Positions 16,228 through 25,212 of a DNA stretch of 64,000 bases are shown here, one piece after another; positions within the stretch are counted from its first letter, which is position 1; every line of letters begins with the position of its first letter. Origin of the DNA: Flavobacterium psychroterrae (GTDB lineage: Bacteria > Bacteroidota > Bacteroidia > Flavobacteriales > Flavobacteriaceae); NCBI RefSeq assembly GCF_018380615.1, contig NZ_JAGYVZ010000013.1, positions 62,001 to 126,000 of the forward strand, read 5' to 3'. The translations under genes and the position numbers were made by a program. The notes under the pieces were generated by a model, which worked only from the letters and a program-made list of their open reading frames with translations, searched no databases and was not told where the DNA came from.

Positions 16228-16737
16228 ATGAACCAAAGTGCTTTTATAGAATTAATAAATCCTTTTAAAGACAAAGTTTTTCGTCTGGCAAAAAGATTAT
16301 TAACCAGTACTGAAGAAGCCGAAGATGCAACTCAGGAAGTAATGGTAAAATTATGGAACAAGAAAGAGAGTTTAGATTCTTATGGCAGCGTCGAGGCATT
16401 AGCAATGACAATGACAAAGAATTATTGTCTGGATCAATTAAAATCGAAAAGGGCAGGAAATCTTCAAATCGTTCATAATAATTACACAGATCGTGAACCA
16501 CAATTAGATAAAAAACTGGAGGATTCGAATAGTTTAGAATGGGTTCAAAAAATAATAAGCCAGTTGCCTGAACAACTACAAATATTAATACAGTTACGCG
16601 ATGTTGAACAATATGAGTTTGATGAGATCGCAAAAATTGTAAACATGAATGAAACGGCTATTCGGGTAGCACTTTCACGAGCGAGAAAAAAAATTAGAGA
16701 ATCAATGCTTAATACACACCGTTATGGAATTCAATAA
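16228..16737 (+). CDS. ECF-type RNA polymerase sigma factor
   Basis: The 169-residue protein is an extracytoplasmic-function sigma factor. Region 2 shows AEDATQEVMVKLWNKKESL near residues 30-48, and region 4 shows FDEIAKIVNMNETAIRVALSRARKKIRE near 131-158, a helix-turn-helix for the -35 element. Such factors direct RNA polymerase to a small regulon and are held inactive by an anti-sigma factor. The next gene overlaps by 14 bases and encodes a single-span membrane protein fitting that job. Promoter autocontrol is common but no repeat of a binding site was identified. Confidence 0.92.
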   Translation: MNQSAFIELINPFKDKVFRLAKRLLTSTEEAEDATQEVMVKLWNKKESLDSYGSVEALAMTMTKNYCLDQLKSKRAGNLQIVHNNYTDREPQLDKKLEDSNSLEWVQKIISQLPEQLQILIQLRDVEQYEFDEIAKIVNMNETAIRVALSRARKKIRESMLNTHRYGIQ

Positions 16738-17182
16738 AATAGAAGATATATTAGAAAAATATTTTGAGGGAGAAACCAGTATTGCCGAAGAAAATGAATT
16801 AAAAGAATATTTTTCTTCATCAAATGTTGCGCAGCATTTAGAACAATACAAACCTATGTTTGGTTATTTCTCTCAGGTAAAAGAACAGAAATCGACGCAG
16901 GAAATCCCACTCAAAACTAAGAAACGAAATGTGGCGTGGTTATCAATTGCGGCTTCGGCTGTTGTTTTACTCGGAGTAGGAACTTATTTTTATGTTAGCG
17001 AAAAAAATGCAACTCAGGTTGTAGCGCAATCAGAACTAGGAACTTATGACGATCCGGAAGAAGCTCTTGCCGCAACGCAAAAAGCTTTAGCCTTATTATC
17101 AAACAAAGTTAATGTAGGTATTGAAAGTGTACAATACATTAACGAATATGAACAATCAAAAAACAAAATTTTTAAACAGTAA
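16724..17182 (+). CDS. Probable membrane anti-sigma factor
   Basis: The 152-residue protein has a cytosolic N-terminal part (about 1-68; ILEKYFEGETSIAEENELKEYF is typical of small Bacteroidota anti-sigma domains), one transmembrane helix at about 71-90 (WLSIAASAVVLLGVGTYFYV), and a short periplasmic tail. It overlaps the sigma gene by 14 bases, which suggests coupled translation. No FecR domain is visible, so signalling from a TonB receptor is not indicated. The assignment as anti-sigma is mainly by context and topology. Confidence 0.72.
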   Translation: MEFNKIEDILEKYFEGETSIAEENELKEYFSSSNVAQHLEQYKPMFGYFSQVKEQKSTQEIPLKTKKRNVAWLSIAASAVVLLGVGTYFYVSEKNATQVVAQSELGTYDDPEEALAATQKALALLSNKVNVGIESVQYINEYEQSKNKIFKQ

Positions 17183-17198
17183 TTTAAATCAATCAAAA

Positions 17199-17726
17199 AT
17201 GAAAAATTTCATCATAACACTAGTTTTCGCATTCGTTAGTCACGCATTTTATGCACAAGGTGCATTTGACAAATTTGATGGTCAGGACGATGTAACCTCA
17301 GTAATTGTCAACAAAAAAATGTTTGACTTAATGAGTAAGGTAAAAGTTGATGCTTCTGATAAGGAAACTCAACAATATATTAAGCTGATTAAAAAATTAG
17401 ATTACCTAAAAGTGTTTACCACTAAAAATCCTAAAGTTGAAGCTGAGATGAAAGCATCTGCTGAAAAATATGTAAAAACAGCCGGTTTAGAGGAGTTAAT
17501 GCGAATTAATGACGGTGGCAGAAACGTAAAAATATCTGTAAAATCAGGAGCAACAGATTCTCAGGTTAGAGAATTATTAATGTATGTTGATGGTGCTAAA
17601 AACGAAGAAACTGTTTTATTATCACTAACAGGTAATTTTGATATCAACGAAATTTCAGTACTTACAGATAAGATGCAACTTCCTGGTGGCGCTGACTTAA
17701 AAAAAGCCTCTAAAGGTAAAAAATAA
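17199..17726 (+). CDS. DUF4252 domain secreted protein
   Basis: The 175-residue protein has a signal peptide ending near FYAQ (residue 20), then a DUF4252 domain (VTSVIVNKKMFDLMSKVKVD near 29-48 and a C-terminal LLSLTGNFDINEISVLTD). I chose the ATG at 17199, because earlier codons overlap the anti-sigma gene and encode no signal. DUF4252 proteins have no established function, but they are regularly found behind an ECF sigma/anti-sigma pair, as here. It is probably part of that regulon. Confidence 0.85.
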   Translation: MKNFIITLVFAFVSHAFYAQGAFDKFDGQDDVTSVIVNKKMFDLMSKVKVDASDKETQQYIKLIKKLDYLKVFTTKNPKVEAEMKASAEKYVKTAGLEELMRINDGGRNVKISVKSGATDSQVRELLMYVDGAKNEETVLLSLTGNFDINEISVLTDKMQLPGGADLKKASKGKK

Positions 17727-17727
17727 T

Positions 17728-18267
17728 ATGAAAATCAACATTTTTACCTCAGCCCTTTTAGTATTACTAACTTTAATAAGTTGTAATTCTAACCCATCAT
17801 TACAGCGCTATTTTGTAGAAAATACAGATAACAAAGATTTTATCGCGCTTGATGTTTCGCCTGATATTTTAAACTTGGAAAAAACAAAATTATCTGCCGA
17901 ACAAAATGAAGCTTTGAAATCATTCGATAAAATGAACATTTTAGCTTTTAAAGCAAATGCAACAAACCAAACTCAATTTGAAACAGAAAGAGCAAAAGTT
18001 AAAGCGATTTTAAAAGATCCGAAATACCAGGAATTAATGAAGTTTGGTTCAGGTAAAGATGGCGCATCAATAAGTTATGTAGGGACTGACGATAACATTG
18101 AGGAATTCGTAGTTTTTGCGAACAGAAAAGAAAATGGTTTTGCAGTTGTTCGTGTTTTAGGAAAAAATATGAACCCAAACAATATCATGACCTTAATGTC
18201 CGTTTTGAAAGAATCAAAAATCAACATGGAACAATTGAAACCTTTGCAGGAACTTATAAAAAAATAA
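17728..18267 (+). CDS. DUF4252 domain lipoprotein
   Basis: This is a second DUF4252 protein, 179 residues, starting one base after the previous stop. Unlike its neighbour it is a lipoprotein, with the lipobox LISC ending at residue 19. The domain includes DDNIEEFVVFANRKENGFAVVRVLG near 127-151. The pair of one soluble and one lipid-anchored relative suggests the two act together in the envelope. Function unknown. A terminator follows, closing the four-gene operon. Confidence 0.85.
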   Translation: MKINIFTSALLVLLTLISCNSNPSLQRYFVENTDNKDFIALDVSPDILNLEKTKLSAEQNEALKSFDKMNILAFKANATNQTQFETERAKVKAILKDPKYQELMKFGSGKDGASISYVGTDDNIEEFVVFANRKENGFAVVRVLGKNMNPNNIMTLMSVLKESKINMEQLKPLQELIKK

Positions 18268-18293
18268 TATTTCTATCTTACTTTAAAACGAAG

Positions 18294-18319
18294 AAAGCTC
18301 CTATTTTGGAGCTTTTTTT
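18294..18319 (+). terminator. Terminator of the sigma/DUF4252 operon
   Basis: AAAGCTCC and GGAGCTTTTTTT form a stem around a five-base loop, ending in a T run. Confidence 0.85.
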
Positions 18320-18360
18320 ATGTAAATTCTATTTAAAAATAAAAAATAAGATATTTCGGT

Positions 18361-18368
18361 TATATTTG
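18361..18368 (+). promoter_or_regulatory. -7 promoter element for the serine hydrolase gene
   Basis: TATATTTG matches TAnnTTTG and lies only 12 bases before the ATG at 18381, so the leader would be very short, near leaderless. No TTG is seen at the usual distance upstream. Confidence 0.5.
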
Positions 18369-18380
18369 AAAATAAAAAAA

Positions 18381-19466
18381 ATGCTTCAAAAAATATTAAT
18401 CCTTTCTTTTATATTTTTTTCTTTTTCTTCAAAAGGTCAAAACTTAACTAAAATTGCAGACAGTATAAGGATAAAAAATAATATTCCTGAAATGGCTTTT
18501 GCGGTAATTTCAGCTACAAACATAATCGAAAAACAAGTTATTGGTTGTCATAAAATTAGTTCTGATATAAATGCTGACAATGCTAAAATTACTGATTATT
18601 TTCATTTAGGATCAAACACAAAAGCAATCACAGGTTTTATTGCAGCCACTTTGGTAGAGCAAAAAAAACTTAACTGGAATACTAAATTTTTCGATCTATT
18701 TCCTGAATGGAAAAAAACAAGTAACAATGAATTTTATGCAATTACTCTCGAAGATTTATTATCACACAGAGCACATATACCATCTTATAATAGCGGCGAA
18801 GAATATCAAAAACTTCCTGAATTCAAAGGATCATCATCTGAAAAAAGAAAGCAGTTTTGTGAATATATTTTAAAAAATGAACCTACAAAAACTAATTCTG
18901 AAATTTACACTTACTCAAACGCCGGCTATAGCATCGCAGCTTTAATGATGGAAAAAGTAACAGGAAAAAGCTGGGAAGTTTTAATAGATGATATATTGTC
19001 AAAAAAATTGAAATTGAAATACAAACTGGGTTGGCCTAATAGATACGAATTAAATCAACCTTGGGGACATTGGATTGAAAATCGCACTTTAGTTCCTGTT
19101 CCTCCAACAGATACCTATCATCTATATCTCGCTGAACCTGCCGGAGATATTAGTATGCCAATCACCGACTATGCAAAATTTATACAACTTAATTTAAGAG
19201 GATTATCAGGATCTAAAGCTTTTATTAAATCTGAAACTTATGACTTTTTGCACTATGGAAAAGAGGAATATTCAATTGGTTGGGCTAACACAAATTCTGA
19301 AAAGGAAAAAACTTCTCAGCATTCAGGATCAGACGGAACTTTTTTTAGTTTTACTCAAATTGATTACAATAAGAAATTAGCTTATATCATTTTAATAAAT
19401 TGTGCAACCGAAGAAGCACAAAATGCTTTATTTGATCTTCTTAAAATCATGAAAAGTAAATATTAG
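18381..19466 (+). CDS. Serine hydrolase, beta-lactamase/DD-peptidase family (class C fold)
   Basis: The 361-residue secreted protein has a signal peptide to about residue 20 (FSFSSKGQ) and then the PF00144-type beta-lactamase fold. The nucleophile motif S-x-x-K is SNTK in LGSNTKAITGF near residue 73-76, the Tyr motif is YSN in YTYSNAGYS near 176-178, and HSG near the C-terminus fits the third motif. Relatives include esterases, D-aminopeptidases and low-activity penicillin-binding proteins, so the substrate cannot be stated. An upstream reading extension begins inside the preceding terminator and is discarded. It stands alone. Confidence 0.86.
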   Translation: MLQKILILSFIFFSFSSKGQNLTKIADSIRIKNNIPEMAFAVISATNIIEKQVIGCHKISSDINADNAKITDYFHLGSNTKAITGFIAATLVEQKKLNWNTKFFDLFPEWKKTSNNEFYAITLEDLLSHRAHIPSYNSGEEYQKLPEFKGSSSEKRKQFCEYILKNEPTKTNSEIYTYSNAGYSIAALMMEKVTGKSWEVLIDDILSKKLKLKYKLGWPNRYELNQPWGHWIENRTLVPVPPTDTYHLYLAEPAGDISMPITDYAKFIQLNLRGLSGSKAFIKSETYDFLHYGKEEYSIGWANTNSEKEKTSQHSGSDGTFFSFTQIDYNKKLAYIILINCATEEAQNALFDLLKIMKSKY

Positions 19467-19559
19467 CATAAAATTAAATAGCAATTTTTATGCAACAATT
19501 TTGGAAGATTAGCCTGAATAATATTGTTGCGTTTTACTTTTATCTGAACCGAATTTAAT

Positions 19560-19567
19560 TATATTTG
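19560..19567 (+). promoter_or_regulatory. -7 promoter element for the YiaA-like gene
   Basis: TATATTTG matches TAnnTTTG, 31 bases before the ATG at 19599. The -33 half is unclear. Confidence 0.5.
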
Positions 19568-19598
19568 CGACTCACCAATTAATGATTAAATTAAAACC

Positions 19599-19994
19599 AT
19601 GGTACAAAAAACATCGAATGCCTTTATAGCGGCATCTTGGGTAGCTCTTGGAGCAGGAACAGTAGGATTTATAGTTGGACTTGCAAGAGCCGAAATGTTA
19701 CTAAACGAAAAAGGTTATTATTTTACTGTTTTAATGTTTGGTCTTTTTGCGGTAGTTTCATTGCAAAAAAGTGTTAGAGACAGACTTGAAAAACTTCCTG
19801 TAACTGATATTTACTACGGAATTTGCTGGTTCGGAACTCTTTTATCAATTGTTTTATTGGTAGTAGGATTATGGAATGCTACAATTTTACCAAGCGAAAA
19901 AGGTTTTTATGCTTTTGCTTTTTTATTAGCATTGTTTGGCGCTATTTCGGTACAAAAAAATACAAGAGATAATATGTCGTTATCTAATGAATAA
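19599..19994 (+). CDS. YiaA/YiaB-type inner-membrane protein
   Basis: The 131-residue protein consists of two copies of the two-helix YiaAB module: helices near 8-28 and 37-54, then 72-92 and 101-117. Each ends in a matching motif, VSLQKSVRD and ISVQKNTRD. The internal duplication is visible directly (ARAEMLLNEKGYYF against NATILPSEKGFYAF). The family is found in the bacterial inner membrane; its function is unknown. It stands alone between two terminators. Confidence 0.88.
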   Translation: MVQKTSNAFIAASWVALGAGTVGFIVGLARAEMLLNEKGYYFTVLMFGLFAVVSLQKSVRDRLEKLPVTDIYYGICWFGTLLSIVLLVVGLWNATILPSEKGFYAFAFLLALFGAISVQKNTRDNMSLSNE

Positions 19995-20040
19995 TATTTA
20001 AAACATATTAATTAAACCAACTTCCAAAAATTAACCACAA

Positions 20041-20070
20041 AAAAAGCTCCAAATAATTGGAGCTTTTTTT
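20041..20070. terminator. Bidirectional terminator between yiaA-like gene and carB
   Basis: AAAAAGCTCC and GGAGCTTTTTTT form a stem over AAATAATT. A and T runs on both sides let it serve both convergent genes. Confidence 0.85.
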
Positions 20071-20088
20071 ATATCAGGATTCGAGTTA

Positions 20089-22944
20089 TTATTTACTCAA
20101 ATACATTTTTCTTCTTGAATACAATTCGTAGAATTGATCGTCTTTTAAGTCATCAATAAACAAGATACTTTCTCCTGTCGATTTCATTTCTGGTCCTAAT
20201 GCTTTATTTACATTATGGAATTTACTGAAAGAGAAAACCGGCTGTTTGATCGCGTATCCTTTTAATTGCGGATTAAAGTCAAAATCAGTTACTTTATTGT
20301 GTCCTAACATTACTTTCGTAGCATAGTTTACATAAGGTTCTCCGTAAGCTTTTGCAATAAACGGTACTGTTCTGGAAGCTCTTGGATTTGCTTCGATAAT
20401 ATAAACCGTATCATCTTTTATCGCAAACTGAATGTTGATTAAACCAACTGTTTTAAGCGCTCTTGCAATTTTTACCGTATGATCTTTTATTTGCTGCATC
20501 ACGAATTCTCCCAAGTTAAAAGGAGGCAATGTCGCATTACTATCTCCAGAGTGAACTCCGCAAGGTTCGATATGCTCCATAATTCCTATGATGTAAACAT
20601 TACCATCAGCATCACAAATTGCATCTGCTTCAGCTTCGATTGCTCCGGCTAAATAATGATCTAAAAGCAATTTGTTTCCTGGAATCGTTTTCAATAAGTT
20701 GACAACATGCTCTTCCAGTTCTTTTTTGTTAATTACAATTTTCATTCCCTGACCTCCTAATACATAAGAAGGACGAATCAATAACGGGAAGTCTAAAGTA
20801 TCTGCTAATGCAGAAGCCTCATCAGCTGTTTCAGCAATTCCAAATTGTGGGAAAGGAATGTTTAACTCCGTTAATAACTCAGAGAAACGACCTCTGTCTT
20901 CGGCTAAATCAAGTGCATCAAAACTAGTTCCGATGATTTTTACTCCGTATTTAGATAATTTTTCAGCCAGTTTTAAAGCCGTTTGTCCACCTAATTGAAC
21001 AATAACTCCTTCAGGTTTTTCATGCTGAATAATATCGTAAATATGTTCCCAGAAAACCGGTTCAAAGTATAATTTATCAGCTGTATCAAAATCTGTCGAA
21101 ACCGTTTCAGGATTACAGTTGATCATGATCGTTTCATAACCACATTCTTTTGCCGCTAAAACTCCGTGAACACATGAATAATCAAACTCAATTCCTTGTC
21201 CAATTCTGTTAGGTCCTGAACCCAGAACGATAATTTTCTTTTTATCCGTTACAATGCTTTCGTTATCTACATAACGCTCGCCATTTGCTTTTTCAATTTC
21301 AGCTTCAAAAGTAGAATAATAATACGGTGTTTTTGCTTTAAATTCAGCCGCACAAGTATCAACCAGTTTAAAAACACGATTAACATTCTTCTCCATACGC
21401 AAAGTATGAACTTCACTTTCTAAGCAATTTAACATGTGAGCAATTTGTCTGTCGGCAAAACCTTTTTGTTTCGCTTCAAGCAAAAGTTCTTTTGGAAGAG
21501 TACCTATTTTATAGTTCGAAATTTCTTTCTCTAAAGTATAAAGCTCTTCATATTGTTTTAGGAACCACATATCGATTTTTGTGATTTCATGAATACGGCT
21601 CAACGGAATTCCCATTGCAATTGCATCATAAATTACAAAAACACGATCCCAACTTGCAAAAGTCAGTTTCTCTATAATCTCTTCGTAGTTTTTATATCCT
21701 TTTCCGTCGGCCCCTAAACCGTTTCTTTTAATTTCAAGAGATTGAGTTGCTTTGTGTAAAGCTTCTTGGAACGAACGTCCAATTCCCATTACCTCACCAA
21801 CAGATTTCATCTGAAGTCCTAAAGTTCTGTCAGCACCTTCGAATTTATCAAAGTTCCAACGAGGTATTTTTACAATCACATAATCAAGAGTTGGTTCAAA
21901 AAGAGCCGAAGTTGATTTTGTAATTTGGTTTTGCAATTCATCAAGATTGTATCCTAGAGCAAGTTTAGAAGCAATTTTAGCAATTGGATATCCGGTTGCT
22001 TTTGATGCTAATGCAGATGAACGAGACACACGAGGATTGATCTCGATTGCTACGATATCTTCTTTTTCGTCTGGTGAAACTGCAAATTGTACGTTACAAC
22101 CTCCCGCAAAATTTCCAATACTACGCATCATTAAGATCGCATAATCACGTAATTTCTGGAATGTTTTATCAGATAAAGTCATCGCTGGTGCAACCGTAAT
22201 CGAATCTCCGGTATGAATTCCCATTGGATCCATATTTTCGATCGAACAAATGATTACAACATTATCATTTTTATCTCTTAAAAGTTCTAATTCATATTCT
22301 TTCCACCCCATCAAAGCTTTGTCAATCAAAACTTCGTGTATTGGCGAAGCTTCAAGTCCGCGAGTTAAAAGCTCATCAAAATCTTCTTTTTTGTAAACAA
22401 TTGCAGCTCCTGTTCCTCCAAGTGTAAACGAAGGACGAATTACAAGCGGGAAACCAAATTCCTGAGCAATTTCTTTTCCTTCTAAGTACGAAGTAGCCGT
22501 TTTTGCAGGTGCAGTTGGTACATTTATTCTTTCTAAAAGCTGTTTAAACTGCTCTCTGTCTTCCGTAATATTAATAGCGTTTACATCAACTCCAATTAAT
22601 CGTACTCCGAAATCCTGCCAAATTCCTTTTTCTTCAGCTTCCAAACATAAATTCAAAGCTGTTTGTCCGCCCATTGTAGGCAAAACAGCATCAATTTGTG
22701 GATGTTCTTTCAGAATTTCAATAATCGATTTTGTAGTTAAAGGTTTCAAATATACATGATCCGCCATTGTTGGGTCGGTCATAATAGTTGCTGGATTTGA
22801 GTTTATCAAGATAACTTCAATTCCTTCTTCACGAATAGAACGTGCAGATTGAGAACCTGCATAATCAAATTCGCAAGCTTGACCAATAACAATAGGTCCT
22901 GAACCTATTATTAAAACGGATTTTATTGATGTGTCTTTAGGCAT
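20089..22944 (-). CDS. carB: Carbamoyl-phosphate synthase large subunit without the MGS domain
   Basis: CarB makes carbamoyl phosphate from bicarbonate, ammonia and two ATP for arginine and pyrimidine synthesis. The 951-residue protein has the two homologous ATP-grasp halves (start SVLIIGSGPIVIGQACEFDYAG near 9-30 and the second copy IIVLGSGPNRIGQGIEFDYS near 570-589). It ends soon after the second ATP-grasp domain. E. coli CarB has about 1073 residues, and the extra C-terminal MGS-like domain there binds UMP, IMP and ornithine. Here it is absent, so that allosteric control is not expected. carA is not in the window. Confidence 0.95.
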   Translation of the reverse strand: MPKDTSIKSVLIIGSGPIVIGQACEFDYAGSQSARSIREEGIEVILINSNPATIMTDPTMADHVYLKPLTTKSIIEILKEHPQIDAVLPTMGGQTALNLCLEAEEKGIWQDFGVRLIGVDVNAINITEDREQFKQLLERINVPTAPAKTATSYLEGKEIAQEFGFPLVIRPSFTLGGTGAAIVYKKEDFDELLTRGLEASPIHEVLIDKALMGWKEYELELLRDKNDNVVIICSIENMDPMGIHTGDSITVAPAMTLSDKTFQKLRDYAILMMRSIGNFAGGCNVQFAVSPDEKEDIVAIEINPRVSRSSALASKATGYPIAKIASKLALGYNLDELQNQITKSTSALFEPTLDYVIVKIPRWNFDKFEGADRTLGLQMKSVGEVMGIGRSFQEALHKATQSLEIKRNGLGADGKGYKNYEEIIEKLTFASWDRVFVIYDAIAMGIPLSRIHEITKIDMWFLKQYEELYTLEKEISNYKIGTLPKELLLEAKQKGFADRQIAHMLNCLESEVHTLRMEKNVNRVFKLVDTCAAEFKAKTPYYYSTFEAEIEKANGERYVDNESIVTDKKKIIVLGSGPNRIGQGIEFDYSCVHGVLAAKECGYETIMINCNPETVSTDFDTADKLYFEPVFWEHIYDIIQHEKPEGVIVQLGGQTALKLAEKLSKYGVKIIGTSFDALDLAEDRGRFSELLTELNIPFPQFGIAETADEASALADTLDFPLLIRPSYVLGGQGMKIVINKKELEEHVVNLLKTIPGNKLLLDHYLAGAIEAEADAICDADGNVYIIGIMEHIEPCGVHSGDSNATLPPFNLGEFVMQQIKDHTVKIARALKTVGLINIQFAIKDDTVYIIEANPRASRTVPFIAKAYGEPYVNYATKVMLGHNKVTDFDFNPQLKGYAIKQPVFSFSKFHNVNKALGPEMKSTGESILFIDDLKDDQFYELYSRRKMYLSK

Positions 22945-23040
22945 TTTATTTGTATTGTGTAGTTATATAAAAGTACTTCAAAAAACATTCATAGATTATT
23001 CTAAACTAGAATGTTACAGGTTTTTTTACCGACAAGGTAT

Positions 23041-23073
23041 AAAAAAAGGCGATACTAAAAAAAGTAACGCCTT
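23041..23073 (-). terminator. Terminator of rpmH
   Basis: Read on the minus strand, GGCGTTAC and GTATCGCC form a stem with one mismatch over a T/A loop, followed by seven Ts. It lies 20 bases past the rpmH stop. Confidence 0.75.
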
Positions 23074-23092
23074 ATTTATGTTTATACAAACA

Positions 23093-23254
23093 TTATTTTT
23101 TGTGTCTAGGTTCGCTAGAAACAGTCAATTTATGTCTTCCTTTAGCTCTTCTACGCGCCAGAACTTTTCTTCCATTCGCAGAAGCCATTCTGTCCATAAA
23201 TCCGTGCTTATTTCTTCTTTTTCTTTTCGATGGTTGAAATGTTCTTTTGCTCAT
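23093..23254 (-). CDS. rpmH: 50S ribosomal protein L34
   Basis: The 53-residue, very basic protein is ribosomal protein L34 (starts [18 protein letters not shown], then [20 protein letters not shown]). It is part of the large ribosomal subunit. A near-perfect promoter lies upstream and a terminator follows, so it forms its own transcript. The usual bacterial neighbours (rnpA, dnaA) are not here; that is normal for Bacteroidota. Confidence 0.97.
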
Positions 23255-23326
23255 TGCTTTGTATCTTTAAAATGGTGTCTATTATCTGTTTTTCTGTTTT
23301 GAATATCGTTATTCCAAAACCGAGTG

Positions 23327-23356
23327 CAAATATACAAAGACTTTTTTTTCTCGCAA
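23327..23356 (-). promoter_or_regulatory. Consensus promoter of rpmH
   Basis: On the minus strand TTG (23356-23354), 19 bases, then TATATTTG (23334-23327): a full match to the Bacteroidota promoter. The leader to the rpmH ATG would be about 65 bases. Confidence 0.85.
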
Positions 23357-23390
23357 GCACTTTAATAAAAATATTTTTAATTCATTTTAC

Positions 23391-23398
23391 TATATTTG
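23391..23398 (+). promoter_or_regulatory. -7 promoter element for the TPR gene
   Basis: TATATTTG, 22 bases before ATG 23421, matches TAnnTTTG. It is divergent from the rpmH promoter, with the two -7 elements about 60 bases apart. Confidence 0.6.
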
Positions 23399-23420
23399 CA
23401 ATCACAAATATACATCTATT

Positions 23421-23936
23421 ATGTTTCACAAAAATATTAAGCTTATTTTAGCCGGACTTCTTGTAGTTGCTGGCATTTATCAATTTACAGAGAGTAATAT
23501 CGGGAACGGAATATTCCTTATTTTATTGACTGCAATTCCAATATTTCTTTACTTTAAAAACGAATTTATCCTTTTAGCCTTCCTTAAATTAAGAAAACAA
23601 GATTTTGAAGGCGCTAAAAAATGGCTGGCATACATCAAAAACCCGGAAGCTGCTTTAGTGCGAAAACAACAAGGATACTTTAATTACCTTCACGGAATCA
23701 TGCTTTCTCAAACAAATATCAACCAAGCCGAGAAACATTTCAAAAAAGCTATCGAACTTGGACTATCAATGGATATGGATTTAGCCGTAGCAAAATTAAA
23801 CCTTGCAGGAGTTGCAATGTCACGCCGAAGAAAACTTGAAGCAACAAACCTTTTAAATGAAGCTAAGAAATTAGACAAACAAGGAATGCTGAAAGAGCAA
23901 ATCACAATGATGAAAGATCAAATGAAGAAAATCTAA
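23421..23936 (+). CDS. Membrane-anchored tetratricopeptide-repeat protein
   Basis: The 171-residue protein has two hydrophobic segments at the N-terminus (about 6-24 and 30-50) and a C-terminal helical region with TPR-like repeats (QAEKHFKKAIELGLSMD near 98-114 and AVAKLNLAGVAMSRRRK near 117-133). TPRs bind other proteins. I cannot name a function. It stands alone with its own promoter and terminator. Confidence 0.78.
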   Translation: MFHKNIKLILAGLLVVAGIYQFTESNIGNGIFLILLTAIPIFLYFKNEFILLAFLKLRKQDFEGAKKWLAYIKNPEAALVRKQQGYFNYLHGIMLSQTNINQAEKHFKKAIELGLSMDMDLAVAKLNLAGVAMSRRRKLEATNLLNEAKKLDKQGMLKEQITMMKDQMKKI

Positions 23937-23961
23937 ATTTCTTTAAATTCCAAAATATTTT

Positions 23962-23999
23962 AAAAATCCCAAATTCCAATCGTGAGTTTGGGATTTTTT
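23962..23999 (+). terminator. Terminator of the TPR gene
   Basis: AAAAATCCCAAA and TTTGGGATTTTTT form a stem around a 14-base loop, ending in a T run. Confidence 0.8.
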
Positions 24000-24002
24000 A
24001 TT

Positions 24003-24266
24003 TTAAATTTCAGAGGTTTGATTTTAGATTTTTAAAATTTGATTGTCACTCTGAGCGAAGTCGAAGCTAAACCCAATCTTGTCATTTCGAAGAATGAGAA
24101 ATCACACAAGTAAATCGACAACGATTACGCAACGAAACCCGACAAGTTTTTAAAACCTGTCGGGTTTACTATGCACGTAAAGGCTTCTAACCATTAAACA
24201 TTTGGAATTTGGAATTTGGAATTTGGAATTTGAAATTTGGAATTTGGAATTTAAAAAATTCAGAAT
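24003..24266. repeat. Gene-free gap with three kinds of repeat
   Basis: This stretch holds no gene. It contains a dispersed repeat with TTGTCACTCTGAGCGAAGTC and TTGTCATTTCGAAGAATGAG (24043-24100, related to sequences near 49155 and 60460), a hairpin AAACCCGACA/TGTCGGGTTT (24135-24167) and a tandem array of the 7-mer GGAATTT (24201-24252). Confidence 0.8.
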
Positions 24267-24926
24267 TTAATCCTCTAAGATTATCGAAGGCAAATTCTCA
24301 TTCAGCCATTTGTATTTATTCAGGATCATAATATGCGTTCCGCCTTTTACTACAATACAATTGTTGATATACTTAATAGGAAAAACATCGTCCTGATCGC
24401 CGTGAATATGAACAACCTTGGCATCAATCTCGTTTCTATTCCATAAAATGACAGACTCAACAGCCCATTGTAAATATTTAAGATCACGAACCGCTAAAAA
24501 CTTCTCGTATAATTTAATTCGTTTATTGATTTTTTCTCCAAAAGAATATTTCGCAAGATTCTCAATATTCAAAATTAACTTCATCGGAATCAGCTTATAA
24601 GCCTTTGTAGTTTTTCCGATTTTCATTCGTCGCGGAAATTCCGCATTACTTCTCACACTCGAAATAATAATCACTTTTCTTACTTCGATATGTTTTGCGA
24701 TTTCCTGAACCAGGATTCCACCAAACGAAACTCCAATTAAAACCGGATTTTCGTGTTTGATATTTTTACAGATTCGGAGTGCATAATCCGTCAAAGATTC
24801 TTTTGCTTTTGGGATTTCCCATTCTAACATACATACTTCAAAAATAGACTCATCTAATATGATTCTTTCAAAAATAGCCGGACTAGCCGCCAAACCGGGC
24901 ATAAAGTATACAGGAATTTTACTCAT
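24267..24926 (-). CDS. Alpha/beta hydrolase
   Basis: The 219-residue protein has the alpha/beta-hydrolase fold. The nucleophile elbow is GVSFGG near residues 64-69, with Ser66. The acid is probably Asp in HGDQDD near 174-179, and the histidine lies in GGTHIMIL near 196-203. There is no signal peptide, so it is cytosolic. The substrate cannot be inferred; neighbours give no hint. It seems to be a single-gene unit. Confidence 0.85.
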   Translation of the reverse strand: MSKIPVYFMPGLAASPAIFERIILDESIFEVCMLEWEIPKAKESLTDYALRICKNIKHENPVLIGVSFGGILVQEIAKHIEVRKVIIISSVRSNAEFPRRMKIGKTTKAYKLIPMKLILNIENLAKYSFGEKINKRIKLYEKFLAVRDLKYLQWAVESVILWNRNEIDAKVVHIHGDQDDVFPIKYINNCIVVKGGTHIMILNKYKWLNENLPSIILED

Positions 24927-25106
24927 TTGATAGAAAATGGATTAGGATTACAGCTCGTATTTTCAAGCTAAAATTACTTTTTTTAGCAATATGCATGCAA
25001 ATCTTACACCATAATATTTTTTTAATAAAATAAAATTACAAAAAACCCTAAATGTTAAACATCTATTACGTCTTCAAAAATAATTTTATATTGAAAATCA
25101 AATGAT

Positions 25107-25114
25107 TACCTTTG
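25107..25114 (+). promoter_or_regulatory. -7 promoter element before the N-acetyltransferase-like gene
   Basis: TACCTTTG matches TAnnTTTG. It lies about 100 bases before the ATG at 25213. Confidence 0.45.
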
Positions 25115-25212
25115 CAGTCATAATAATCAATATTTAACAAATCTTCCAAAGGTCTGTTATATAATATTATGAACGTTCTTTTTCTATTATTTTTTAATTC
25201 AATCCCCAAAAC

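Noticed and set aside
16265..16633. Minus-strand reading frame inside the ECF sigma gene
   Set aside because: Complement of a clear sigma-factor gene; composition explains it.
22931..23302. Plus-strand reading frame of 123 codons antisense to rpmH
   Set aside because: It is the mirror of the L34 gene, which is certain from its sequence, and has no family match.
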